Positions 49,355-57,137 of a DNA stretch of 64,000 bases are shown piece after piece. This DNA comes from Bin87 sp965243255 (lineage in GTDB: Bacteria; Chloroflexota; Dehalococcoidia; Lucifugimonadales; UBA3495): positions 2,852,001 through 2,916,000 of the forward strand of contig CBDEUH010000004.1 in the NCBI GenBank assembly GCA_965243255.1. Reading direction: 5' to 3'. A model generated the notes under the pieces. The model saw only the letters and a program-made list of their open reading frames with translations. It was not told the origin of the DNA and did not search any database. The translations under genes and the position numbers were made by a program. Position 1 is the first letter of the stretch. Each line of letters starts with the position of its first letter.

Positions 49355-50530
49355 TCAGGCCACGGGCTGCAGGTTCATCCCCAGGCGAACCTTGCCGGGC
49401 TGGTCCAGCAGGGCCCGGGCGACCCTGGCCCGGTGCTCAAAACTCGTGCCCAGGCGCATCGTCCAGGCGGTAACCCGGCGATACCACAGATGCAGGTCAA
49501 ACTCCATCATGAAGCCGATGCCGCCGTGGATCTGCTGCGACGAGCGCACCGTGGCCTGGCACTTGTCGTTGGTGAAGGCCTTGGCCTGGGACACTTCCAC
49601 GCCGTAGGGCAGGCCGGCGTCCAGCTTCCACAGCGCTTCGTAGGTGAGCAGCTGCGCCCCGTCCACCCACACAATCATGTCGGCGCAGAGGTGCTGGATG
49701 GACTGAAAGCCGGCGATGGGACGGCCAAATGCGACCCGGTTCTTGGCGTAGTCGATGGCCATCTCGGCGTCCTTGCGGGCGGCGCCGATAATCTGCGCGC
49801 AGAGCAGGGCAGTTCCGGTGTCCAGCATTTCGGACGTGGCGGGCCAGCCCTGGTTGACCTCGCCGATGACGTTGCTCAACGGGATGCGCACACCTTCCAG
49901 ATTGAGCTTGCTCTGGGAGTCCTTGGCCAGCGTCGTCAACCGGGTTTCGGTGATGCCGGCGGCGTTGGTGGGCACGATGGCCAGCGTGATGCCGCCGTTG
50001 TCCTCCCCCGGCGCCCCGGTGCGGACGGCCATGACCATCAGCTCGGCGGCGGAGAAGTTGTCCACGAAGTGCTTGACGCCGCTGATGACGAGGCTGTCGC
50101 CGTCCACCTCTCCCCGGCACTGAATGGCGTCGGCCCGCAGGCGCGGGTCCTGCTCCTGCACCGCCCAGGTCATGATCAAATCGCCCCGCGCAATCCGGGG
50201 CAGGATGGACTGCTTCTGCTCGTCGGACCCGTGGTTGGCCACCGCCAGGGCCGCCGTCGCCGTACTGTGGAAAGGCACCGGCGCAATGGCCCGGCCGCAC
50301 TCCTCCAGGATCAGGCCCAGGTAGGTTACGGGCAGACCGCCGCCGCCGTAAGCTTCGGGCAGCGAGATGCCGAACCAGCCCAGGGAGGCCATTTTCTCCC
50401 ACAGTTCGACCGAGTAGCCGCGCTCGTCCTGCTCAATGGCGCGGGCCAGGCCGGGAGAACATTCCGCATCCAGAAACTCCCGGGCGGCGTTCTTCACCAT
50501 CAGTTCTTCTTCTGCCGGTAATACGTTCAT
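49355..50530 (-). CDS. acyl-CoA dehydrogenase
   Basis: 391 aa, full-length ACAD. PAEEELMVKNAAREFLDAECSP, LGWFGISLPEAYGGGGLPVTYLGLILEECG and the DPRLRADAIQCRGEVDGDSLVISGVKHFVD segment form the N-terminal and beta domains. The C-terminal domain has AGFQSIQHLCADMIVW and HGGIGFMMEFDLHLWYRR; the Glu in MMEFD is at the usual catalytic base position. It would oxidise an acyl-CoA and pass electrons to ETF, here the fused EtfBA at 53005. Substrate range is not predictable. Confidence 0.88.
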   Translation of the reverse strand: MNVLPAEEELMVKNAAREFLDAECSPGLARAIEQDERGYSVELWEKMASLGWFGISLPEAYGGGGLPVTYLGLILEECGRAIAPVPFHSTATAALAVANHGSDEQKQSILPRIARGDLIMTWAVQEQDPRLRADAIQCRGEVDGDSLVISGVKHFVDNFSAAELMVMAVRTGAPGEDNGGITLAIVPTNAAGITETRLTTLAKDSQSKLNLEGVRIPLSNVIGEVNQGWPATSEMLDTGTALLCAQIIGAARKDAEMAIDYAKNRVAFGRPIAGFQSIQHLCADMIVWVDGAQLLTYEALWKLDAGLPYGVEVSQAKAFTNDKCQATVRSSQQIHGGIGFMMEFDLHLWYRRVTAWTMRLGTSFEHRARVARALLDQPGKVRLGMNLQPVA

Positions 50531-50549
50531 CGTGCCTCAGTTCGCAGTG

Positions 50550-50927
50550 TCATTCCGTTAATTCGGTGTCAGTTAAACCAGCGATCAAGTCAATGAATTT
50601 TTCTACATCGTCGAGCCGCCCCGCTATCATTTGGGCATCCATCCAATCCTGGTAGAAATTCTCATGCAATGCGCTGGCGCTAACTGCCCATTCCCGCGCC
50701 ATGCGGTTGTCTGTTTCCTGCGCCAGCAAATTCACGACGTGATTGAAGTGGCTATGGCTCCGATAGGCATAATCCCGGGCATCGGCGTAAACTTTGGCCG
50801 CCTGGGCCGCGGCTCCCCAGCCTTTTTCAGAGGCCTGAAGGAGAGCCCCATCAGCCAGGTATTGGCGACTCCGGCGCAGAAACTCGATGCAGATTTGGCC
50901 GTGGTCGGCTTCGAACTCGGACATCAT
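50550..50927 (-). CDS. HEPN-like helical protein (PaREP1-like), paralogue 2
   Basis: 125 aa; ATG overlaps the preceding gene's TAA by one base. It aligns with the 25407-25772 protein through QASEKGWGAAAQAAKVYADARDY, SHSHFNHVVNLLAQETDN and ASALHENFYQDWMDAQMIAGRLDDV. It sits between two acyl-CoA dehydrogenase genes and is translationally coupled to the upstream one, which is odd for a HEPN-like protein. Function unknown. Confidence 0.6.
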   Translation of the reverse strand: MMSEFEADHGQICIEFLRRSRQYLADGALLQASEKGWGAAAQAAKVYADARDYAYRSHSHFNHVVNLLAQETDNRMAREWAVSASALHENFYQDWMDAQMIAGRLDDVEKFIDLIAGLTDTELTE

Positions 50928-52129
50928 TAGACCCGCGGCATACCCAGGCCCCGGCGGGCCACCTGGTCGCGCATCACCTGGACGCTGCCGTGGTTGATGC
51001 CGCTCTGGAACGCGCCCATCAGGTTGTGGGCGAAAACGCCGCTCTCGATGGCATCCTCGGAACCGTTGAGCAGCTGCCCGTAGGGGCCAAGCATCTGCGC
51101 GATGGTTTCGGTGGTGCGGACGCCGTGCTCCGGCGCAAAGACTTTCTCGGCCGAGCCCTCATAGGTGAACGTACCGTCGTGCTCCACGATGGACATGCTG
51201 CGCAGGGTCATCAGACGGCACACCTGGCCCTCAATCCACATATCGGCCAGGCGGTCGCGCACGGTGGGGTCTTCGCGCATGGCGTAGCCCTCGATCTCGT
51301 TCTCCTTCACCCAGTTCACGATGTCCTCATCGCGCTGGATTGATATGAGGTAGCGGGACGCGCCCACCCGGTCCAGGTTTAGGCCCATGGCGCCCACGTA
51401 CCAGCCCTGGTTCTCCTCGCCGAGCATACAGCTGGCGGGCACCCGCACGTTCTCAAAGAACGTCTCGTTGGTGCGGTTGTCTCCGTAGGTGGTGCCCAAA
51501 GGCGCCGGCGGGTCGTTCTGGATGGTCCACAGGGGCCGCACGGTAATGCCCGGCGTGTCCATGGGAATCAGGAAGATGCTGATGCCCCGGTGTCGCGGCG
51601 CGTCCGGGTCGGTGCGTGCCATCAGGTAGATGTGCGTGGCGTAGTGAGCGGCGGTGGTGTACATCTTCTGGCCGTTGATGACGTACTCGTCGCCGTCCCG
51701 CACGGCCCGGCACTGCAATCCGGCCAGATCGGCGCCCGCCTGGGGTTCGGTGAAGCCCAGCGCGAAGGAGATTTCGCCGCGGATGATGCCGGGCAGGAAC
51801 TCCTGCTTCTGCTCCTCGGTGCCGGCGGCCAGGATGGCCGGCGCGCCGGAGCCTGCCCCACCCACGGTGATGCCGGCGCGGGCAAATTCCTCTTCAACGA
51901 TGTACTGGTCGATGCGGCTGCCGGCCTGCCCGCCGTACTCCTTGGGCCACGAGATGCCAATCCAGCCCCGTTCGGCGATGTGCTGGTACATCTCGCGGGT
52001 CTTGGGGCCGCGGCGGCGGATGCCGGTGCTCTCCAGTTCCTCCACGATTTCGGGAGTAACGTTTTCTGCGATGAACTGCTGGACTTCAGCGCGCAGGGCT
52101 TCCTGTTCCGGGGTGAATGCGAATTCCAT
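50927..52129 (-). CDS. acyl-CoA dehydrogenase
   Basis: 400 aa. Core ACAD blocks: EFAFTPEQEALRAEVQQFIAENVTPEIV, GWIGISWPKEYGGQAGSRIDQYIVEEEFARAG, GFTEPQAGADLAGLQCRAVRDGDEYVINGQKMYTT, and LGEENQGWYVGAMGLNLDRVGASRYL. The C-terminus (QMLGPYGQLLNGSEDAIESGVFAHNLMGAFQSGINHGSVQVMRDQVARRGLG) lacks the common catalytic Glu before Tyr-Pro, as in several large-substrate ACADs with the base elsewhere. It is the upstream gene of the coupled run. Confidence 0.85.
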   Translation of the reverse strand: MEFAFTPEQEALRAEVQQFIAENVTPEIVEELESTGIRRRGPKTREMYQHIAERGWIGISWPKEYGGQAGSRIDQYIVEEEFARAGITVGGAGSGAPAILAAGTEEQKQEFLPGIIRGEISFALGFTEPQAGADLAGLQCRAVRDGDEYVINGQKMYTTAAHYATHIYLMARTDPDAPRHRGISIFLIPMDTPGITVRPLWTIQNDPPAPLGTTYGDNRTNETFFENVRVPASCMLGEENQGWYVGAMGLNLDRVGASRYLISIQRDEDIVNWVKENEIEGYAMREDPTVRDRLADMWIEGQVCRLMTLRSMSIVEHDGTFTYEGSAEKVFAPEHGVRTTETIAQMLGPYGQLLNGSEDAIESGVFAHNLMGAFQSGINHGSVQVMRDQVARRGLGMPRV

Positions 52130-52257
52130 AATTACGCTGCCTCACGCAAAGGGTGGTACCGTGCCTGCTTGATTCGTCGTGCAATTATAGCGGGTTGCAG
52201 CGGCGGTGTCATGCCTGATTGCGCACCGCCGACGACTGGCGATTTCTTCAATCGGCG

Positions 52258-52941
52258 TTACGGGCCGGGCGCAACCAGCAGCACGTGGACGCGGGCGGCA
52301 TCGGCGCGTTCCTCGTCCAGTACGCCGATTCGATGTCCGACGACTGCGGCTTCAGTGGGCTGTTCGAAAATGACGGCGAGAACGTCCGCGCTCTCCCGTG
52401 CCCGCTGAATGTCGTTTTCATTGAGGCTGCTGGACGCTTCAATGGCGACCCAGATCGCGGCGCCATCGTTCTTACGCTCGGCTTGCAGTATGATGTCGGT
52501 GGCTTCCACGCGGCTGTCCTGGTCGTCGGTAATCAGTCCGTCAGCGAGGGCCGAATCCATACGCTCCACCAGTTCCGGCAATGGTTGCAGCAGTTGACTT
52601 TGCATAATCCGGGCGCGTCGCAGCCCCAGCGCCTGGCTGACCCTGGATCGCACTCTGCGGTGCAGCCTGGTTTCCAGGTCGGTACCCTTGAGGTGGCCCA
52701 CCTCGATGACCAGTTGTTTGACCGCTTCCACTAGCTCGGCAACAGATTTCTCCAAGTTAGCCAACCGGTCTTCTACTCCGACCAGTCGATTCTCGACCGC
52801 CTCCATCCGAGCCGGCAAGCCCAGGAACTCTTGCGTCAGCACGGAGCGCAACAACAACTCCCGGGCCGCCGGGTTCGCCTGCAACTCGGCCATCATCCGA
52901 GCAACGAGGGATTCGGGGTCAATTTGTGGTTCGGTAGCCAT
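52258..52941 (-). CDS. coiled-coil protein with nuclease-like C-terminus, paralogue 3
   Basis: 227 aa. Head (DPESLVARMMAELQANPAARELLLRSVLTQEFLGLP), short coiled coil (RMEAVENRLVGVEDRLANLEKSVAELVEAV), an LKGTDLETRLHRRV segment and the alpha/beta tail EATDIILQAERKNDGAAIWVAIEASSSLNENDIQRARESADVL with AAVVGHRIGV. The coiled coil is short and has no tandem repeat. It is 116 bp upstream of the acyl-CoA dehydrogenase operon on the same strand. The EAS and LKG-x-x-x-E positions are the best-conserved residues of the family. Confidence 0.65.
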   Translation of the reverse strand: MATEPQIDPESLVARMMAELQANPAARELLLRSVLTQEFLGLPARMEAVENRLVGVEDRLANLEKSVAELVEAVKQLVIEVGHLKGTDLETRLHRRVRSRVSQALGLRRARIMQSQLLQPLPELVERMDSALADGLITDDQDSRVEATDIILQAERKNDGAAIWVAIEASSSLNENDIQRARESADVLAVIFEQPTEAAVVGHRIGVLDEERADAARVHVLLVAPGP

Positions 52942-53004
52942 GGGTCAGTACCGACGCGGGTATTTCACTATTATAGCGCGTCAGCGAAGCGTACTGACGG
53001 GTAA

Positions 53005-54867
53005 TCACCCCAACCCGTACTCCGCCAGCACCGGCTTGATGGCCTCTGCCACTGCCGGCAGGTACTCGTTCCAGTCGCCCACGATGCCGTAGTCGGCGGC
53101 GCGGAAGATGGCGGCCCGATGGTTCCGGTTGATGGCCAGGATGACGCCAGCCTTCTGGATGCCCACGGTGTGGTTGAACGCTCCCCGGATGCCCACCGCC
53201 AGGTACACCTGCGGCGCAATCGTCCGCCCGCTGATGCCCACCTGTATGTGGTGCGGCAGCCACCCGGAATGCACCACGTTGCGGGTGGTGCAGATGGACG
53301 CGCCGATGCCCGACGCCAATTCCTGCGCCGTCGCCACGCCGTCCTCGCCCACGCCCATGCCCACGCCGACCACCACTTCCGCGGAGGTTAATTCCAGCGC
53401 GCCGTGCTCCTCGGAGAAATGCTCGCTCACCAGCGTTACGTCCGCGCCGTCCGGCGTGGCCGGCGGTATGACGACCATCTGGACCAGCTGGGCGTCGCTT
53501 TCCGGCGCGGCCGGCGTCAGCACGCCGGGGCGCAGCGTCACCAGGTTGGGCAGAGTCTTGGACAGGATCGGCGCGACCACGTTGCCGCCCAGGGCCGGCT
53601 TGAGCTGCACCAGCTGGCCCGCGTCGTTGATTTCCAGGTCGATGGCGTCGCCGGTGAGGCCCAGACGGAGACGCGCGGCAATGCGAGCCGCCAGGTCGCG
53701 CCCGTCGGCGGTGGCGGCGAACAGCATGGCGTAGGGCGGGTCGGCGGCGATGGCATTGGCCAGGCTATCTGCAACGCCGCGCCCGCACACCGGCCCCAAT
53801 CCGCCGGCGTCCAGCGTCAGTATCCGGTCCGGGCTGCCGGCCATCAGCTGCCGCATCACGGCGAACCGGCTGCCCTCGTCGTCCAGGTTGTCGCTGATCA
53901 CGACGGCCACGACTTCGCTCTGGGTGATGGGCGTCAGCGCGCGAGCCTTGCCCAGCATTTCCAGCGTAACCTGCCGGACTCCTTCCTCCGATAGCTCCGC
54001 CACCACCCAGATGGGCCGGTCGCCGCCGGTGTAGTGAGGCAACGCCGCGTCATCAGACTCCTGCCCGCCGGTTGCGGCCAGGGACGCCAGCCGTTCCCGC
54101 AGCTGCTCGGCGATTTGCCGGGCGGCTTCTTCGGGCGTTTCGTCGCGGATCACCACGCCCAAGCGGTCGGGTTCCACCAGCCGAATGTCCTCAACCCAGG
54201 TGGGCGAACCCTCCAGGCCGAACAGCGAGAGGTCATCGGTGAGGTCGGCGCAGGTCAGCTGCTCGACGGTCTTGGTCTCCGCCTCGGCCATTTCCTCGCG
54301 GCCGGGATAACGCTCCTGCCCGGCGCCTTCGGTTACGCAGACCACGGCCGGCAGCGGGCACTGCAGCACCTGGTAGCCCTCGTCGGTGGCGCGCTCCACA
54401 GTGATGCGATTGGCGGCGCGGTCAATCTCCAGCTTGCGGACGTTGCTGACGTGGGGCAGACCCATCAGCTCGGCCACCTCCGGCCCCACCTGTCCGGTTT
54501 CGGCGTCGCTGCTGTTGCGCCCGCACACGATGAGGTCAGGCGATTCTCGCTGCAGGGCCAGCGAGAGGGCCTGCGCCGTCGCCAGGGTGTCGCTGCCGGC
54601 CAGCGCCCGGTCGGACAGCAGCACGGCCCGGTCGGCGCCCAGGGCGTAGCATTGGGTCAGTCCCTCGGCGGCGTTGGGCGGGCCCATGGACAGGGCCACC
54701 ACGCTGTCGGCGTCGCCGTCCTTCAGGTCAACGGCCATGTTGATGCCCAGCAGGTCGAAGGGGTTGATTTCCGACGGCACGCCCTCCCGCTGGATAACCT
54801 TGTTTTCGTAGTCGAACTGTATGCGGGAAACCACCGGGACGTATTTGACGCAGACGGCTATCTTCAT
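53005..54867 (-). CDS. electron transfer flavoprotein, beta and alpha subunits fused (EtfBA)
   Basis: 620 aa, reading without interruption through two normally separate subunits. Residues 1-260 are the beta subunit (KIAVCVKYVPVVSRIQFDY, PSEINPFDLLGINMAVDLKD, GRNSSDAETGQVGPEVAELMGLPHVSNV). A linker near 265-290 (ATGGQESDDAALPHYTGGD) follows, and then the alpha subunit with its C-terminal FAD domain (QVGISGRTIAPQVYLAVGIRGAFNHTVGIQKAGVILAINRNHRAAIFRAADYGIVGD). ETF accepts electrons from acyl-CoA dehydrogenases, and two such genes lie immediately downstream. Fusion in the order beta-alpha is uncommon. Confidence 0.88.
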   Translation of the reverse strand: MKIAVCVKYVPVVSRIQFDYENKVIQREGVPSEINPFDLLGINMAVDLKDGDADSVVALSMGPPNAAEGLTQCYALGADRAVLLSDRALAGSDTLATAQALSLALQRESPDLIVCGRNSSDAETGQVGPEVAELMGLPHVSNVRKLEIDRAANRITVERATDEGYQVLQCPLPAVVCVTEGAGQERYPGREEMAEAETKTVEQLTCADLTDDLSLFGLEGSPTWVEDIRLVEPDRLGVVIRDETPEEAARQIAEQLRERLASLAATGGQESDDAALPHYTGGDRPIWVVAELSEEGVRQVTLEMLGKARALTPITQSEVVAVVISDNLDDEGSRFAVMRQLMAGSPDRILTLDAGGLGPVCGRGVADSLANAIAADPPYAMLFAATADGRDLAARIAARLRLGLTGDAIDLEINDAGQLVQLKPALGGNVVAPILSKTLPNLVTLRPGVLTPAAPESDAQLVQMVVIPPATPDGADVTLVSEHFSEEHGALELTSAEVVVGVGMGVGEDGVATAQELASGIGASICTTRNVVHSGWLPHHIQVGISGRTIAPQVYLAVGIRGAFNHTVGIQKAGVILAINRNHRAAIFRAADYGIVGDWNEYLPAVAEAIKPVLAEYGLG

Positions 54868-54872
54868 CGAGG

Positions 54873-56264
54873 TCAGACTCCTTGGGCTTGGCCGGCGGAT
54901 ATGTCGTTGCGGATTTGCTGCTCCAGGCGGGTGACGCCGTCGCTCACCGATACCGGAAATCGGGCCGGCTCCCGCAGCTTTTTGTACTCGTCGGGCAGCG
55001 ACGCCAGCCCGTCGGCGACCCGGCGGCGGGCCTCACCGATGTTGCTGGCGATGGTGCGCCGGCCGTCGGTCATGGCCACCTGCAGCAACGGCGCGCCGGG
55101 GCTGACGCTCTCGTTCTCCAGGGCGATGACGTCGCCGGCCATCCTGCCGTCGGCATCGTGCTGACGGAACACCTGCTTGCCGCCGGGCAGCGATACCTTG
55201 CCGTCGCTGAGTTTCATCACCGGGCGGCCTCCGTAGCACACCATCTTATAGACCATTTCGCACGAGGGAGCATCTTCGGAAACCCCCACCCGGGTGCCCA
55301 CGCCGAACATATCGATGGGCGCGCCGCCCAGTACCAACCGCTCCAGCTCGTATTCGTCCAACCCGCCGCTGGCCACGATGCGCACGTAATCCAAGCCGGC
55401 CCCGTCCAGGATGCGGCGAACCTGCCGGCTCAGGGCGTCAAAGTCGCCGGAGTCCAGCCTCACGCCGGTGAGACGGTGGCCGTCGGCCTCCAGTTCTTTC
55501 GCCACGTCAACGGCGATGTGGGCGGCGTTGATGGTGTCGTAGGTGTCCAGCAGCAGGATGCTGCGCTCGGGAAACCGCCGAGCGTAGGCTCGGAAGGCGG
55601 CAGCCTCATCGTCAAAGCTGGTGATGTAGGAGTGCGCCATGGTGCCCGTGGGCGGGATGCCGTAGCGTCGAGCGGCCAGCACGTTGCTGGTGGCCCCGAA
55701 CCCGGCGATGTAAGAGGCCCGGGCCATCCTCAACGCCGCCTCCGATCCGTGGGTGCGCCGGGCGGCGAAATCGGCCAGGGGGCGGCCCTCCGCCGCGTCC
55801 ACGCAGCGGGCCGATTTGGTGGCCAGCAGCGTTTGGTACTGCACCTGGTTGATCACGATGGTCTCGGCCAGTTGCGCCGCGATGACCGGGCCGGTAACTT
55901 CCAGCGCCGGCTCGTCGGTAAAGAACAGGCTGCCCTCGGCCACGGCGCGCACGCTGCCGGTGAACCGAAAACCGCGCAGGTAGTCCAAAAAATCGTCGCT
56001 GAAAGTCCCCGTCGAAGCCAGGTATTCGACGCTTTCGTCGTCAAAGGACAGGGCGGCCAGGCAGTCCAGCGCGTCGTCGATGCCGGCGGCCACCAGGTAG
56101 CCCCGGCCGGGCGGGTATTCCCGCACGTAGAGGCTGAAGGTCGCTTCGCCGTCCATCCCCTCGACGAAGTAGGATTGGGCCATGGTCAGCTCGTAGAAAT
56201 CGGTCAGCAGGCCCAGGTCGCCGGCCGGCACGGGGAGATACGGTTGTGGGTGTTGGCTGGCCAT
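54873..56264 (-). CDS. nicotinate phosphoribosyltransferase
   Basis: 463 aa from ATG 56264; an upstream in-frame start adds a leader without homology. LGLLTDFYELTMAQSYFVEGMDGEATFSLY is the hallmark N-terminus. TRRHxSE-like RRTHGSEAALRMARASYIAGFGATSNVLAA, TMAHSYITSF, LLDTYDTINAAHIAV and VRLDSGDFDALSRQVRRIL form the PRPP/nicotinate site, and FGVGTRVGVSEDAPSCEMVYKMVCYGGRPVMKLSDGK completes it. The enzyme makes nicotinate mononucleotide in NAD salvage. It ends 5 bp before the fused ETF start, so it may be co-transcribed with the ETF gene. Confidence 0.92.
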   Translation of the reverse strand: MASQHPQPYLPVPAGDLGLLTDFYELTMAQSYFVEGMDGEATFSLYVREYPPGRGYLVAAGIDDALDCLAALSFDDESVEYLASTGTFSDDFLDYLRGFRFTGSVRAVAEGSLFFTDEPALEVTGPVIAAQLAETIVINQVQYQTLLATKSARCVDAAEGRPLADFAARRTHGSEAALRMARASYIAGFGATSNVLAARRYGIPPTGTMAHSYITSFDDEAAAFRAYARRFPERSILLLDTYDTINAAHIAVDVAKELEADGHRLTGVRLDSGDFDALSRQVRRILDGAGLDYVRIVASGGLDEYELERLVLGGAPIDMFGVGTRVGVSEDAPSCEMVYKMVCYGGRPVMKLSDGKVSLPGGKQVFRQHDADGRMAGDVIALENESVSPGAPLLQVAMTDGRRTIASNIGEARRRVADGLASLPDEYKKLREPARFPVSVSDGVTRLEQQIRNDISAGQAQGV

Positions 56265-56399
56265 GACAGTCCGTAACTGCCGGCTGAACCAGGTTCCCTT
56301 GGCCTCCGCCGGCACGGGATGTTCGCATTATCCGGCGGCCCGTCGGCAGTGTCAAACCTGGGTTACACTGTACCGGACACCACCCAGGACGACCGCGAT

Positions 56400-57137
56400 A
56401 TGACCGATAACCTCCAGCGTCCCGACGGACGCCGGCCCGACCAGCTGCGCCCGGTGCGCATCACCCCCGGCTGCCAGCCCTTCGCCGAGGGTTCGGCCAT
56501 GATTGAAATGGGCGACACCGCCGTGCTCTGCGCCGCCTCGGTGGAGGAGCAGGTGCCCCGCTGGATGCGCGGCCGAGGCGCCGGCTGGGTAACCGCCGAG
56601 TACGATATGCTGCCCCGGGCCACGTCATCCCGTCGCAGCCGGGACCGGGACACGGGACGCACCGCCAGCCGTTCCCAGGAAATCCAGCGGCTCATCGGTC
56701 GTTCCCTGCGCGCCGCCGCCGACCTGCCGGCCCTGGGCGAGCGGGCCATCTACCTGGATTGCGACGTGCTGCAGGCCGACGGCGGAACGCGCACCGCCGC
56801 CATCACCGGCGCCTACGTCGCGCTTCACCAGGCGTTGCAGGGGTTGGTGGGCGACGGCAAACTGGAGCGGATCCCCCTGCACTGCGCCGTCGCCGCCGTC
56901 AGCGTTGGCCTGAAGGATGGCAACCTGCTGCTCGACCTGAACTACGCCGAGGACTCCAGCGCCGATGCCGATTTCAACATCGTGATGACCGACGCCGGAG
57001 ACGTTGTTGAAATCCAGGGCACGGCGGAGGGCCGCCCCTTCCCGCGCCGCCGCGTCAATGAAGCCATAGCGCTGGCCGCCCAGGGGATGGAGCAGCTATT
57101 CGCCGCCCAGCGGGGATGCGTCGCACCTGCCGCCTAG
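56400..57137 (+). CDS. rph: ribonuclease PH
   Basis: 245 aa. PDGRRPDQLRPVRITPGCQPFAEGSAMIEMGDTAVLCAASVEEQVPRWMRGRGAGWVTAEYDMLPRATSSRRSRD is the unmistakable N-terminus, followed by GRTASRSQEIQRLIGRSLRAAADLPALGERAIYLDCDVLQADGGTRTAAITGAYVAL. It trims the 3' ends of tRNA precursors by phosphorolysis. The start at 56400 gives the canonical length; a longer open frame would overlap the divergent promoter. The 4-bp overlap at its end with the M16 gene is convergent. Confidence 0.96.
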   Translation: MTDNLQRPDGRRPDQLRPVRITPGCQPFAEGSAMIEMGDTAVLCAASVEEQVPRWMRGRGAGWVTAEYDMLPRATSSRRSRDRDTGRTASRSQEIQRLIGRSLRAAADLPALGERAIYLDCDVLQADGGTRTAAITGAYVALHQALQGLVGDGKLERIPLHCAVAAVSVGLKDGNLLLDLNYAEDSSADADFNIVMTDAGDVVEIQGTAEGRPFPRRRVNEAIALAAQGMEQLFAAQRGCVAPAA

